A DNA stretch of 41,858 bases from Flavobacteriales bacterium (GTDB lineage: Bacteria > Bacteroidota > Bacteroidia > Flavobacteriales > Flavobacteriaceae), in NCBI GenBank assembly GCA_026996605.1, contig JALWLE010000096.1, positions 1 through 41,858 of the forward strand. Reading direction: 5' to 3'. The notes under the pieces are model-generated. The model searched no databases and was not told where the DNA came from. It saw nothing but the letters and a program-made list of their open reading frames with translations. The first letter of the stretch is position 1. Every line of letters starts with the position of its first letter. This document shows positions 24,487 to 32,466 of the stretch, in pieces. Made by a program: the position numbers and the translations under genes.

Positions 24487-26580
24487 ATGAGAAAAACTAT
24501 TTTATTTTACCTGTTTATTGCTTTATTATCGGTATCAAACGGATTTTCACAAACTATTCATGAATATGAATACAATGTAAACAATGGCTGGCTTAGTAAT
24601 TCATATAATACTCCGGGCAACATAATATATCCTGTTGGTTATAGCCGTCAGAATATCAAGACACCGGTTGTTTTTGTTCACGGTATTACCGGAAAAGTCA
24701 GTAACTCATATAAGGCCAATATTGAACAAGCAATTAATTATCAGCTGAATGCAGCTTTTGTTCAATTAAATCCTTTAGGAACACCTGAACAAAACGGCAA
24801 ACTACTCAAACGCATGATTGACCATATTACGGCACATTATGGTGTTGCTACAGTTAGTATTGTAGCGCATAGTAAAGGTGGTATGGATACCGAACGAGCA
24901 CTCTATGGGCGCAATCCTTATAACACGAGTATTCCCAGTTTCGGATATGAAAAAGTCGATGGCGTCTATACTTTCAGTTCTCCGGTTCGTGGGGCGCGTG
25001 TTGCCGATGTTGGTGCCGCTTTGTCATGGACCGGCGTTGCCTTCATAGCAATGTGGTACACCAATGGTTATTATTTGACAAGTGGTAGTGTCAATTCATT
25101 TCATGACTGGGCAAAATCATGGCGTATCAATTCTAATAATACATTCAGAAATGCTTACCATCCAAACGGAGCTTCATACAATCGAATCAATATGACAGAA
25201 GACAACACCACACGTTGGTGGGCGCATCAATCCGATGACCCTTGTTACCAAGATATCTGGTATTATTGCTATGTAGGCGATGCTTTTCACCATTCTGCCG
25301 GGGCTTACTATGATGCTTATTGGGAATGGGATTGGTTTAATTCCGGTTGGCGCAATTGGCATACTTCCAATGATGGCTTTATATCAGAATACAGAGCCAA
25401 ACGTTCTGTAATCACTGACAATAGCAATGCTTTAACTCCGGGAGCAGGTGATACAAATTATCGTGTTATGCACAATGCTAATCACACGTCACTATGGGAA
25501 CATGGCGAAAATCATTTTTCAAATGAAGTCGCACCTTATTTACATTATGGTTTGTATAATATTTACGGAAGACCTGCAGTTTCTGATAATAATACCGACA
25601 CGTCATCTAAACAAAAAGTGGAAGGTAAAGAGCAGTCTGAACTGATTATGGGAGGTAATGGATATACCTATGTTGGTAAAAATGGAAAGTCTGATTTTGT
25701 AATAGAACATGATAATCAGCCTGTTAATATTATTTTTTATACAGCACAAAAGGTAAAACAGTTTAAATTGAAAAATAATAGCGGTGACGTCTTTACCTAT
25801 TCAATTATTGATTCTAAACACGATAACTTAACCGGTACGGAACAAGCCGTAGCGCATATTGAAAATTTACCCAAAGGGGTTTATACCTTGACTTTACCTG
25901 TTAACGAATTTGTAGCCATGACATCATATGATGATAGTAAAGTTGCTTTTGCGGTTAACATGCACTTTAAAGAATCTGGTGGCTATAACGGACAAAATAT
26001 CGAAGTGGCAATTGCAGATGTCAATCAAAATTTAGATTTGTCACAATTACAATTATCAGCCAAGATTTCCTTGATCTCAAGCAACGGTGATACACCTGTT
26101 GGTTTTGATAAAATCCAAGCCCAAACTTATCAATTTACACCTGTTAACGGCAAGTCAGGACATTTTATGACACATTTTGATCATTTAACACCCGGGGCTG
26201 TTTATGCCATGCAATTAACTGCTCGTGTCAATACCGGCAACCAATTATTAGCTAGAAATATTTTGAATACTTTTTATGTACATCAAACTTTACCGGTTCA
26301 GAATATTGATGTTGTAGAAAGTACTAATACTGTTCCGGATATTACATCCGGTATGGTTAGTATTTACCCGAATCCGGCACATCATATAGTCAATTTGTAT
26401 ATCGAGAAAAACCAAGATGCCAAAATTCATATTTATGATGTCACCGGCAAACAAGTCTATCAAACCGACATGACCGCAGCTTTATTGAAGTTAGATGTCT
26501 CTCAATGGCAGAAAGGTGTCTATTTGGTGAAAATAAATAGTGGAAAAAGTTTAATTACCAAACAATTATTGGTTAAATAA
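24487..26580 (+). CDS. T9SS-secreted lipase/esterase-like alpha/beta-hydrolase
   Basis: This 697-residue exported hydrolase is secreted through the type IX system. The signal peptide ends at about NGFSQ (residue 22). The hydrolase domain spans about residues 45-360. TPVVFVHGITG forms the oxyanion region, and AHSKGGMDTERAL is the nucleophile elbow with Ser129 (A-H-S-K-G, as in lipases that need the elbow Gly only on one side). ANHTSLWEHG near residue 340 probably carries the catalytic His. Beta-rich linker domains follow (residues 400-620). The last 75 residues are a type A sorting domain with YPNPA, IHIYDVTGKQVY and WQKGVYLVKI. A lipid ester substrate is likely but not proven. It has its own promoter and terminator. 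Confidence 0.9.
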   Translation: MRKTILFYLFIALLSVSNGFSQTIHEYEYNVNNGWLSNSYNTPGNIIYPVGYSRQNIKTPVVFVHGITGKVSNSYKANIEQAINYQLNAAFVQLNPLGTPEQNGKLLKRMIDHITAHYGVATVSIVAHSKGGMDTERALYGRNPYNTSIPSFGYEKVDGVYTFSSPVRGARVADVGAALSWTGVAFIAMWYTNGYYLTSGSVNSFHDWAKSWRINSNNTFRNAYHPNGASYNRINMTEDNTTRWWAHQSDDPCYQDIWYYCYVGDAFHHSAGAYYDAYWEWDWFNSGWRNWHTSNDGFISEYRAKRSVITDNSNALTPGAGDTNYRVMHNANHTSLWEHGENHFSNEVAPYLHYGLYNIYGRPAVSDNNTDTSSKQKVEGKEQSELIMGGNGYTYVGKNGKSDFVIEHDNQPVNIIFYTAQKVKQFKLKNNSGDVFTYSIIDSKHDNLTGTEQAVAHIENLPKGVYTLTLPVNEFVAMTSYDDSKVAFAVNMHFKESGGYNGQNIEVAIADVNQNLDLSQLQLSAKISLISSNGDTPVGFDKIQAQTYQFTPVNGKSGHFMTHFDHLTPGAVYAMQLTARVNTGNQLLARNILNTFYVHQTLPVQNIDVVESTNTVPDITSGMVSIYPNPAHHIVNLYIEKNQDAKIHIYDVTGKQVYQTDMTAALLKLDVSQWQKGVYLVKINSGKSLITKQLLVK

Positions 26581-26600
26581 TACCTGCTTAATCGTTAATA

Positions 26601-26627
26601 AAGGCGCCTGTCAGGCGTCTTTTTTTT
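26601..26627. terminator. Terminator whose loop holds the stop codon of the opposite gene
   Basis: AAGGCGCCT (26601-26609) pairs with AGGCGTCTT (26613-26621) through one G-T pair, with a 3-nt loop and a T-tract to 26627. It ends the plus-strand lipase transcript. The minus-strand TGA stop of the DUF4286 gene is at 26611-26613, inside the loop and stem of this hairpin. Confidence 0.8.
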
Positions 26628-26931
26628 GCCGGTCAATCACATCGAGTTCAGTTGCAAAATACACCATTTTCGGGCTGAACTTGAGATGCAATTCGTTTAA
26701 AATCGGAAATAATTCCTGATCGATAAATTGTTTTAAATCGGCTTTATTGTCTGCAGCAAATTGAATGGAATAAGAATTACCTTGTGCTTCATTTACCATA
26801 ATTTTACTGGTCAATGAAGATTTGAGCAAACCGCTTTTAAGCATTTTAGGAATAAATTGCCGCTTAATATAATCAAGCCAATCTTTTTCAATGGATTTGT
26901 CAACGTTAAAAGTAATGTTGTAGATATACAT
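26611..26931 (-). CDS. DUF4286-family protein
   Basis: This 106-residue soluble protein of unknown function opens with MYIYNITFNVDKSIEKDWLDYI and has FIPKMLKSGLL about 20 residues later, the hallmarks of DUF4286. The beta-alpha-beta layout resembles a ferredoxin-like dimeric fold, as in some antibiotic-monooxygenase-like proteins; that is inference. It is the last gene of a tight minus-strand operon with the GH3-like gene (3-bp gap) and the M23 peptidase gene. Its stop codon lies inside the convergent lipase terminator. Confidence 0.88.
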   Translation of the reverse strand: MYIYNITFNVDKSIEKDWLDYIKRQFIPKMLKSGLLKSSLTSKIMVNEAQGNSYSIQFAADNKADLKQFIDQELFPILNELHLKFSPKMVYFATELDVIDRQKKDA

Positions 26932-26934
26932 AAA

Positions 26935-28437
26935 TTAACTGATTACAAGTTGATTATCATACAAAAAATCTGCAATTTTACGATTATCCGACAAGCGTGG
27001 TAATTTATTTTGTCCACCCAACTTACCAATAGATTTCATATACCGGTCAAAACTACCTTTTTTGACCGTTGTGATAACAACAGAACGTAAAATTTTACCG
27101 GTAATTAAGTCCTTGTAATAGACATTTTGTGTTTGCATACTTTGGTCTATTATTCCGGCAAATTTTTCAAGATTATCAGGCATTTGTTCAAATTCTATGA
27201 GCCATTCGTGATAAGGCAATCCATTTGCAGGGTTAATTTGCGGTGCTACCGTAAATTCGCTGATACTGGCACCTGTTTGTGCCATAGCCGTTTGTATAGC
27301 AGTTTCCACTTCTTTAGCGATGACATGTTCGCCAAAAGCCGAGATAAAATGCTTGATACGTCCGGTGACTTTCAGTCTGTAGGGCTTGGTTGATGTAAAC
27401 ATCACCGTATCACCAATGTTGTATGCCCACAAGCCTGCATTGGTACTAATGATTAAAGCATAATTAACTCCGGTTTGCACATCTTTGAGTGACAAACGCG
27501 TTGGTTGTTCATTAAAAATCTCTTCAGCGGGGACAAACTCATAAAACATACCATGATTGGTCAAAAGCAATAAATCATCACGATCGGGTTGATCTTGATA
27601 GGCAAAAAATCCTTCCGATGCCGGATAAAGTTCAATACTGTCAATATCTCTACCTATTAACTGTTTGAACTTTTGCCGGTAAGGTTCAAAATTCAGTCCG
27701 CCATAGACAAACAAATTAAAATTAGGAAAAATCTCACCTACCGGTTTCCCTGCTTTTTGAATCAATTTTTCAAAATAAGTTTGTATCCAAGAAGGAATGC
27801 CGCTGATGAGTCGCATGTCTGCTTTGACAGTTTCTTCAACAATAGCATTAACCTTTGTTTCCCAGTCTTTAATGGTATTGGCTTCCCAACTCGGCATCCG
27901 GTTTTGTTGTAAATATTTAGGGACATAATGCGCTACAATACCTGACAAGCGTCCGGTTTTAATACCGCCTACTTCGTCTAAAACGGGGTCTCCTTGCAAA
28001 AAAATCATTTTACCATCAACAAAATCAGCCTTTCCGGTTTCATAAATATAATGTAATAAAGCATGTTTAGCCGCCATAACGTGATAAGGCATTGATGCTT
28101 TACTTATAGGGATATATTTAGTACCGGAAGTGGTTCCGGAAGTTTTGGCAAAATACATAGGGCGTCCTTTCCACAGTACATTGTGTTCCCCGTCGATAAT
28201 CCGTTCTATATAGGGTTTTATATCTTCATAAGTTCTGATTGGAACAGCTTTTTTAAAATCATCATAATTGACTATCCGTTCAAAACTATGATCTTTTCCA
28301 AAAGCTGTATGTTCGGCATTTGAAATTAAATAACGAAAAGCTTTTTGTTGTGCTTTTAGCGGATTATTTATCCAAGACCGGTTTTTCTTGACAATATATC
28401 CGGCATAAATTTTAGCCAATTTTGATTTAAGCCCCAT
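26935..28437 (-). CDS. GH3-family acyl-acid ligase-like protein
   Basis: This 500-residue member of the acyl-adenylating ANL superfamily is related to plant GH3 acyl-acid-amido synthetases. The ATP-binding loop is FAKTSGTTSGTKYIPIS near residue 98. ELYPASEGFFAYQ near residue 290 fits the second motif, and YNIGDTVMFTSTKPYRLKVTGRIKHFISAFGEHV fits the ATP-ribose and hinge region. These residues predict adenylation of a carboxylic acid and transfer to an amine or thiol. The natural substrate in bacteria is not known. The gene lies between M23 and DUF4286 with gaps of 3 bp on each side, so they are co-expressed. Confidence 0.91.
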   Translation of the reverse strand: MGLKSKLAKIYAGYIVKKNRSWINNPLKAQQKAFRYLISNAEHTAFGKDHSFERIVNYDDFKKAVPIRTYEDIKPYIERIIDGEHNVLWKGRPMYFAKTSGTTSGTKYIPISKASMPYHVMAAKHALLHYIYETGKADFVDGKMIFLQGDPVLDEVGGIKTGRLSGIVAHYVPKYLQQNRMPSWEANTIKDWETKVNAIVEETVKADMRLISGIPSWIQTYFEKLIQKAGKPVGEIFPNFNLFVYGGLNFEPYRQKFKQLIGRDIDSIELYPASEGFFAYQDQPDRDDLLLLTNHGMFYEFVPAEEIFNEQPTRLSLKDVQTGVNYALIISTNAGLWAYNIGDTVMFTSTKPYRLKVTGRIKHFISAFGEHVIAKEVETAIQTAMAQTGASISEFTVAPQINPANGLPYHEWLIEFEQMPDNLEKFAGIIDQSMQTQNVYYKDLITGKILRSVVITTVKKGSFDRYMKSIGKLGGQNKLPRLSDNRKIADFLYDNQLVIS

Positions 28438-28440
28438 ATG

Positions 28441-29304
28441 CTATGGTTTAAAATTGATAAAATCTACCGGATCAACCGGAATATCTTTGATCCAAAGTTC
28501 AAAATGCAGATGTGGACCCGTCGTTTTTTCACCCGTATTACCCGACAAAGCAATAACTTCGCCTTGTTGCACTAAGTCGCCTGTTTGACGTAGCAACTTT
28601 TGATTGTGTTTATATATGGAAATGACATCATTGGGATGTTTAACAATAATGGTATTTCCGGTGTCCGGTGACCAATCGGCAAAAATGACCCGCCCTTTAG
28701 CAATACTTTTTACAGGCAACCCTTTTTTCAAAGCAATATCAACAGCATAATGATGCTTATCGGCATCAAAACCATTGACTACAATCCCTTTAACCGGTGA
28801 AATAAAGTTATAAGTTAACGTATTTTTTTGATGATTAACCTTAAAACGTTCTCTTTCAGCCACTTCTTTACGCAGCATTGAATCTATTTTGTTAGGAGCC
28901 AATTTTAAAGTATCCGGATTAAATTTTTTTATTTTATAAGTCTTATTAAACTCATCCATTGTTATTTCATTATTCAACACTTTTTTCAATTGATTTAAGA
29001 AATAAGTGTTCATCAACAATGCTTTTTCCAATGAATCCGTTTTTAAATGCAGCCGTACCGCTTCTTTTCTTAAACCGGGTGCCGTATAACCGGGTATGTA
29101 AGTCTTAATAGGTGTGAAAGCAATTAAAACGGTCGTTAAAACTATTAAAAAAAAGGCGAATAAACCGGTAAAAACAAATACGTTTAGCCGATTGAGTTTA
29201 AAACTTAATTTTTCTTCATAAGTATCGTCATTGATAATCAAAATACGATAATGATAGGTCAGTTTTTTTAAAAAACTTTTTGATTTTTGATCCTTAGGCT
29301 GCAT
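28441..29304 (-). CDS. M23-family peptidoglycan peptidase with N-terminal membrane anchor
   Basis: This 287-residue inner-membrane peptidase has one transmembrane helix (about residues 42-63), a periplasmic helical linker and a C-terminal LytM domain. All metal-binding residues are present: HYAVD gives His and Asp, and GPHLHFELW gives the HxH pair. The other M23 protein in the window (8642-9886) differs in the second motif. Activity on peptidoglycan cross-links is expected. The ATG at 29304 is chosen; an upstream in-frame TTG at 29331 is less likely. It is the first gene of the M23-GH3-DUF4286 operon, and the 167 bp upstream hold an AT-rich region without a clear promoter. Confidence 0.9.
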   Translation of the reverse strand: MQPKDQKSKSFLKKLTYHYRILIINDDTYEEKLSFKLNRLNVFVFTGLFAFFLIVLTTVLIAFTPIKTYIPGYTAPGLRKEAVRLHLKTDSLEKALLMNTYFLNQLKKVLNNEITMDEFNKTYKIKKFNPDTLKLAPNKIDSMLRKEVAERERFKVNHQKNTLTYNFISPVKGIVVNGFDADKHHYAVDIALKKGLPVKSIAKGRVIFADWSPDTGNTIIVKHPNDVISIYKHNQKLLRQTGDLVQQGEVIALSGNTGEKTTGPHLHFELWIKDIPVDPVDFINFKP

Positions 29305-29471
29305 GTTCAAATATTTTTTGTAAAAGTACAAAATTTGTTTTTGTGAATCTATGAATATATATTCTACCTTAATTTTTTAAGATGTATTTACTGAAAAAAA
29401 AGCATCTTAGCAAAATTTGTGTTTTTCAATCATTTTTTTTCAGAAATTAAAACATTTTATTTTCATAGAAT

Positions 29472-30167
29472 CTATAATATCTCCTTGATTTCCAATAAAT
29501 GTTTAACTTTAGGTATGATTTTAAAATCTACATCACTTGTATTATCCGGATCAAAATGAATAGCATGCATACCAACATTACGAGCGCCTAAAACATCAGA
29601 TTGAAAATTGTCGCCTATCATATAACTTTTATGAGCAAAAGTTTCGGCTTTATGTAAAGCATAGTTAAAAACATCGGGATGGGGTTTGAGTTTTCCTGTT
29701 TCCTCTGAAGTAATCATTAACTCAAAATAAGATTCTAATCCGGAATGTTGCATCTTGTCACTTTGCACTTCGGTAAATCCGTTTGTCAAAATATGCAGAC
29801 GGTATCTTCCTTTTAAATAACCCAATAATTCCAATGCCCCGTCCATAAGAATACGCTCTTTTTTGAGAAAATCAAGATATTCATTGGCTAGCTTTTCAAT
29901 AAGCGGTTGAGATACTTCGATATTTAAAGCTTTGAACGTATCAGTCAACCGTCCGTATTTAACTTCGGCTTTGTTTTTTTGTTGTTTGGCATATGCTTCC
30001 CAATATTGCCGATTTATAGGTTCATAAACTTTGAGATAATCATCTATATGAACAGGAATTTGGTGTTTTTTGAGCAATTTTTCAAAAGCCAATTTCGAAT
30101 TGGCTTCAAAATCCCAAAGCGTATGGTCTAAATCGAAAAAAATATCAGTGATTTTTGATTTCAGCAT
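29472..30167 (-). CDS. HAD-family YjjG-like pyrimidine nucleotidase
   Basis: This 231-residue HAD-superfamily phosphatase is probably a house-cleaning nucleotidase for non-canonical pyrimidine nucleotides. Motif I is DIFFDLDHTLWDFE with the nucleophile and acid Asp. Motif II is HILTNGFTEVQ, motif III the Lys of TGKLKPHPDVFNYA, and motif IV MIGDNFQSDVLGA. A helical cap lies between motifs I and II. MLKSKI at 30167 is the family-typical start; an ATG at 30203 would add 12 residues. The start lies 23 bp inside the end of the deacetylase-like gene upstream, so they form an operon. Confidence 0.9.
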   Translation of the reverse strand: MLKSKITDIFFDLDHTLWDFEANSKLAFEKLLKKHQIPVHIDDYLKVYEPINRQYWEAYAKQQKNKAEVKYGRLTDTFKALNIEVSQPLIEKLANEYLDFLKKERILMDGALELLGYLKGRYRLHILTNGFTEVQSDKMQHSGLESYFELMITSEETGKLKPHPDVFNYALHKAETFAHKSYMIGDNFQSDVLGARNVGMHAIHFDPDNTSDVDFKIIPKVKHLLEIKEIL

Positions 30168-31464
30168 TGGTAAAATTTTTAATGGTTGCAGTATATAAAT
30201 CATTCCATGCTTGCCATTCTTTTAAGTCGGACAAGATAAAATTATGAAAGACCGGATAAAAATGTCCTTTATATTTTCGAATGATTTCTCCTTGTTCTAA
30301 CAAGATTCTCCGGGCTTTTTCGGGATTGAGCCGGTATTGATATTTGAGCATAATATCTGAAATACTAACCGGATGCAAAGTTAAATGCGTTTCGGTTTCA
30401 TTTTCAATATCGTAAAATTTAAAAGGGACAGACGTACCGGCTCTAAATCCTATTTTATGATTATATCCCATAGAAAAATCATGTTTAAGCTCTTCTTCGT
30501 TATATATTTGATAAGTTTTAGGAATTTTGATACGGTTAAAATGCGCTCGAACTTTCTCTACCGGCTTATGAATGATATTTTCTAATTTTTGAATTTCTTT
30601 TTCAATAATTTCTTCATCATCAAGAGCATAATATGAAGTCAATAAGCCTGTATCGGTATAATCTGCCAAAAATTTTATTTGTGATTGATACTCGTGCTTG
30701 TTCATAGAAATATTATGGTCAAACAAACTATAGGTAGTCAAAAGATGAAAAAAAGTAATCGGATGTTTGAATTTTTTCTTGAGTTTTAATATTTGATCAA
30801 AAGTATCATACGGATCTTTTTTTCCGGTTAAATAAACCCGGTTACGTAACCAAAAACTTTTAAAACGTAAATGAAATAAATCGTCAAAGCCACCCAAAAT
30901 AAATCTAATAATTGATTTTCCTTGATATAATCGTGCCATACTGACATTAATCAAAGGTTCAAAATAAAACGAACGTTCCTTAAAGTATAAATCCGGAAAA
31001 CGATCTTGTAAACGTTGTTTAAACTTCTCAATCCAGATTTCAACAATGGGTTTGTTAAACATATTGTGCTGAATCAGCACACTGTTTTTGTAGGCGTAAC
31101 GCTCGTGTTTATCTAACTGATGCGGCAAATATTCTTCATAACGAGACAATAAAAAGAAACTTGCGGCAAATAAATCAAATGGAATATCGGAGTTTGGCAC
31201 TTCAAAAAAAACAGGAATATTGTCCCAAAACCCGAATTTGATTTCATGCGCCTTAATACCTTGTTGAAATAAAAGCGAATGGGCTTGAATATGAAACTCA
31301 CTACCGAGCGCTTGCGGTGCATAAGAAAATTTAGGGCCGTTAAAAGCAATAAATTCTTCTATTTTGGTCGTAAATTTTACATCTTTTAGCATCAATTTGT
31401 TAAACAAATGCCTAAAAATATAATTGAGCCGCGGCGTAATTTTATGTGTATAAACCAAAATCAT
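30145..31464 (-). CDS. Polysaccharide-deacetylase-like protein (DUF7033-type) with altered active-site motifs
   Basis: This 439-residue protein belongs to a flavobacterial family starting MILVYTHKITPRLNYIF, annotated elsewhere as polysaccharide deacetylase. As I recall the family, active members have a D-x-D motif followed by A-x-A-Y-K-G, then G-L-H-P-S-Y. Here the matching segments read INVSMARLYQGKS (near residue 175) and TGLLTSYYA (near residue 280). The Asp pair and the His are therefore missing, while the surrounding frame (KKDPYDTFD, HFNRIKIPKTY, DFSMGYNHKIGFRAG) is intact. It may have lost metal-dependent catalysis and act as a binding protein. It has a near-leaderless promoter and overlaps the HAD gene by 23 bp. 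Confidence 0.78.
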   Translation of the reverse strand: MILVYTHKITPRLNYIFRHLFNKLMLKDVKFTTKIEEFIAFNGPKFSYAPQALGSEFHIQAHSLLFQQGIKAHEIKFGFWDNIPVFFEVPNSDIPFDLFAASFFLLSRYEEYLPHQLDKHERYAYKNSVLIQHNMFNKPIVEIWIEKFKQRLQDRFPDLYFKERSFYFEPLINVSMARLYQGKSIIRFILGGFDDLFHLRFKSFWLRNRVYLTGKKDPYDTFDQILKLKKKFKHPITFFHLLTTYSLFDHNISMNKHEYQSQIKFLADYTDTGLLTSYYALDDEEIIEKEIQKLENIIHKPVEKVRAHFNRIKIPKTYQIYNEEELKHDFSMGYNHKIGFRAGTSVPFKFYDIENETETHLTLHPVSISDIMLKYQYRLNPEKARRILLEQGEIIRKYKGHFYPVFHNFILSDLKEWQAWNDLYTATIKNFTNAEIKNH

Positions 31465-31468
31465 TAAG

Positions 31469-31476
31469 CAAAGTTA
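31469..31476 (-). promoter_or_regulatory. Near-leaderless -7 promoter box for the deacetylase-like gene
   Basis: On the minus strand TAACTTTG fits TAnnTTTG exactly and is followed by CTTA and the ATG at 31464. Transcription would start at or next to the start codon. Confidence 0.55.
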
Positions 31477-31486
31477 ATGTTTTTTT

Positions 31487-31514
31487 GAGGAAATGATGAT
31501 TAATTGTACTTCAT
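31487..31514 (+). repeat. Dispersed 28-bp repeat, second copy
   Basis: It matches 16982-17009 at 24 of 28 positions (GAGGAAATGA...TTCAT). It is non-coding and lies upstream of the deacetylase-like gene. Confidence 0.5.
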
Positions 31515-31599
31515 TGTTTATTTTATACATATTAGTTTGCTTTTTACTTCAAACTGTATTCCTGCTTTTAATTTGAGTAAACGAGGAATTGAATACGTA

Positions 31600-31644
31600 G
31601 GTCACTGAGTGTCCCGATGCGAATCGGGATGTACTGAAATGACC
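31600..31644 (+). repeat. 45-bp nested palindromic element, copy A
   Basis: The outer arms GGTCACT (31600-31606) and AATGACC (31638-31644) pair with one mismatch. The inner stem is TCCCGAT/ATCGGGA (31612-31618 with 31623-31629) with a GCGA loop. The copy at 40152-40196 has the same length in inverted orientation. Confidence 0.8.
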
Positions 31645-31683
31645 GGATTCTTTTGAGAAATTGGGTAGATTTTGTTAGATATC

Positions 31684-31727
31684 GGTGGCTTCGGTACACT
31701 ACTCCTTCGTCGGGACACGTAGCCACC
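31684..31727 (+). repeat. Nested palindromic element, copy with changed outer arms
   Basis: The outer arms are GGTGGCT (31684-31690) and AGCCACC (31721-31727), fully paired but different from copies at 31600 and 40152. The segment 31678-31700 matches the reverse complement of 40309-40331 at 22 of 23 positions. Confidence 0.75.
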
Positions 31728-31750
31728 GCCACATTCATTAATATTCAGAC

Positions 31751-32365
31751 TCACTTGACTTTAACTCTAAACATTTCTCGGTTTTCGATATAGCCGGTAA
31801 ACACATCATCTATCTGCATTTTACCAACGCCTGCGGGGGTTCCGGTAAAAATCAAATCGCCTTTTTTTAAGGTAAAAAATTGCGAAATATAACTGACTAA
31901 TTCATCTATTTGCCACAACATTTCAGCGGTATGTCCTTGTTGGACTGTGATACCGTTCTTCTTTAAACTAAAATGAATGTCTTGCAAATCTGAAAAATTA
32001 GTTTTGGGTAAAAATTCACGACACACTACTGCCGAATTGTCAAAAGCCTTGGCTTTTTCCCAAGGCAGGCCTTTGGCTTTTAAACGGCTTTGCAAGTCTC
32101 TTGCCGTTACGTCTATACCCAAGCCGATTTCATCATAATAACGGTGGGCAAAATTGGTATCGATATATTTACCTAATTTGTTGATTTTAATAACCACCTC
32201 AACTTCATAATGAAAATCTTGGGCAAAATCCGGTAAAACCAATGGATTTCTATTGGGTAAGATAGCTGTATCCGGTTTGATAAACAAGACCGGTTCGGCA
32301 GGTTTTTCATTTTGCAGTTCGCTGATATGTTTGGCATAATTACGCCCGACGCAGATTATTTTCAT
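31751..32365 (-). CDS. Fumarylacetoacetate hydrolase (FAH) family protein
   Basis: This 204-residue FAH-fold enzyme probably hydrolyses or decarboxylates a 2,4-dioxo acid such as acylpyruvate or oxaloacetate. It begins MKIICVGRNYAKHISEL, as in the FAHD1/YcgM group. The metal site is seen in FHYEVEVVIKINK (two Glu) and GIDVTARDLQ (Asp). LPWEKAKAFDNSAV and FTGTPAGVGKMQIDD are further family blocks. The protein is about 200 residues, the minimal single-domain form. The C-terminal part is complete. The next gene upstream is an S9 peptidase, with an inverted repeat in between, so they may be separate units. Confidence 0.9.
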   Translation of the reverse strand: MKIICVGRNYAKHISELQNEKPAEPVLFIKPDTAILPNRNPLVLPDFAQDFHYEVEVVIKINKLGKYIDTNFAHRYYDEIGLGIDVTARDLQSRLKAKGLPWEKAKAFDNSAVVCREFLPKTNFSDLQDIHFSLKKNGITVQQGHTAEMLWQIDELVSYISQFFTLKKGDLIFTGTPAGVGKMQIDDVFTGYIENREMFRVKVK

Positions 32366-32410
32366 CTGTTTATTTTTTTATTTTAACATTATGGTCATAT
32401 GTAACCTTTG

Positions 32411-32459
32411 ATGATTAAAATAATCATTTTCATGTGTGTTTAATAATTATTTTAATCAT
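32411..32459. repeat. Perfect 14-bp AT-rich inverted repeat between two minus-strand genes
   Basis: ATGATTAAAATAAT (32411-32424) and ATTATTTTAATCAT (32446-32459) are perfect inverted copies separated by 21 bp. No GC clamp is present, so it is not a classic terminator. It sits just behind the S9 peptidase stop and 46 bp before the FAH start, a place for an operator or mRNA-end hairpin. Confidence 0.7.
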
Positions 32460-32466
32460 GTTGGTT

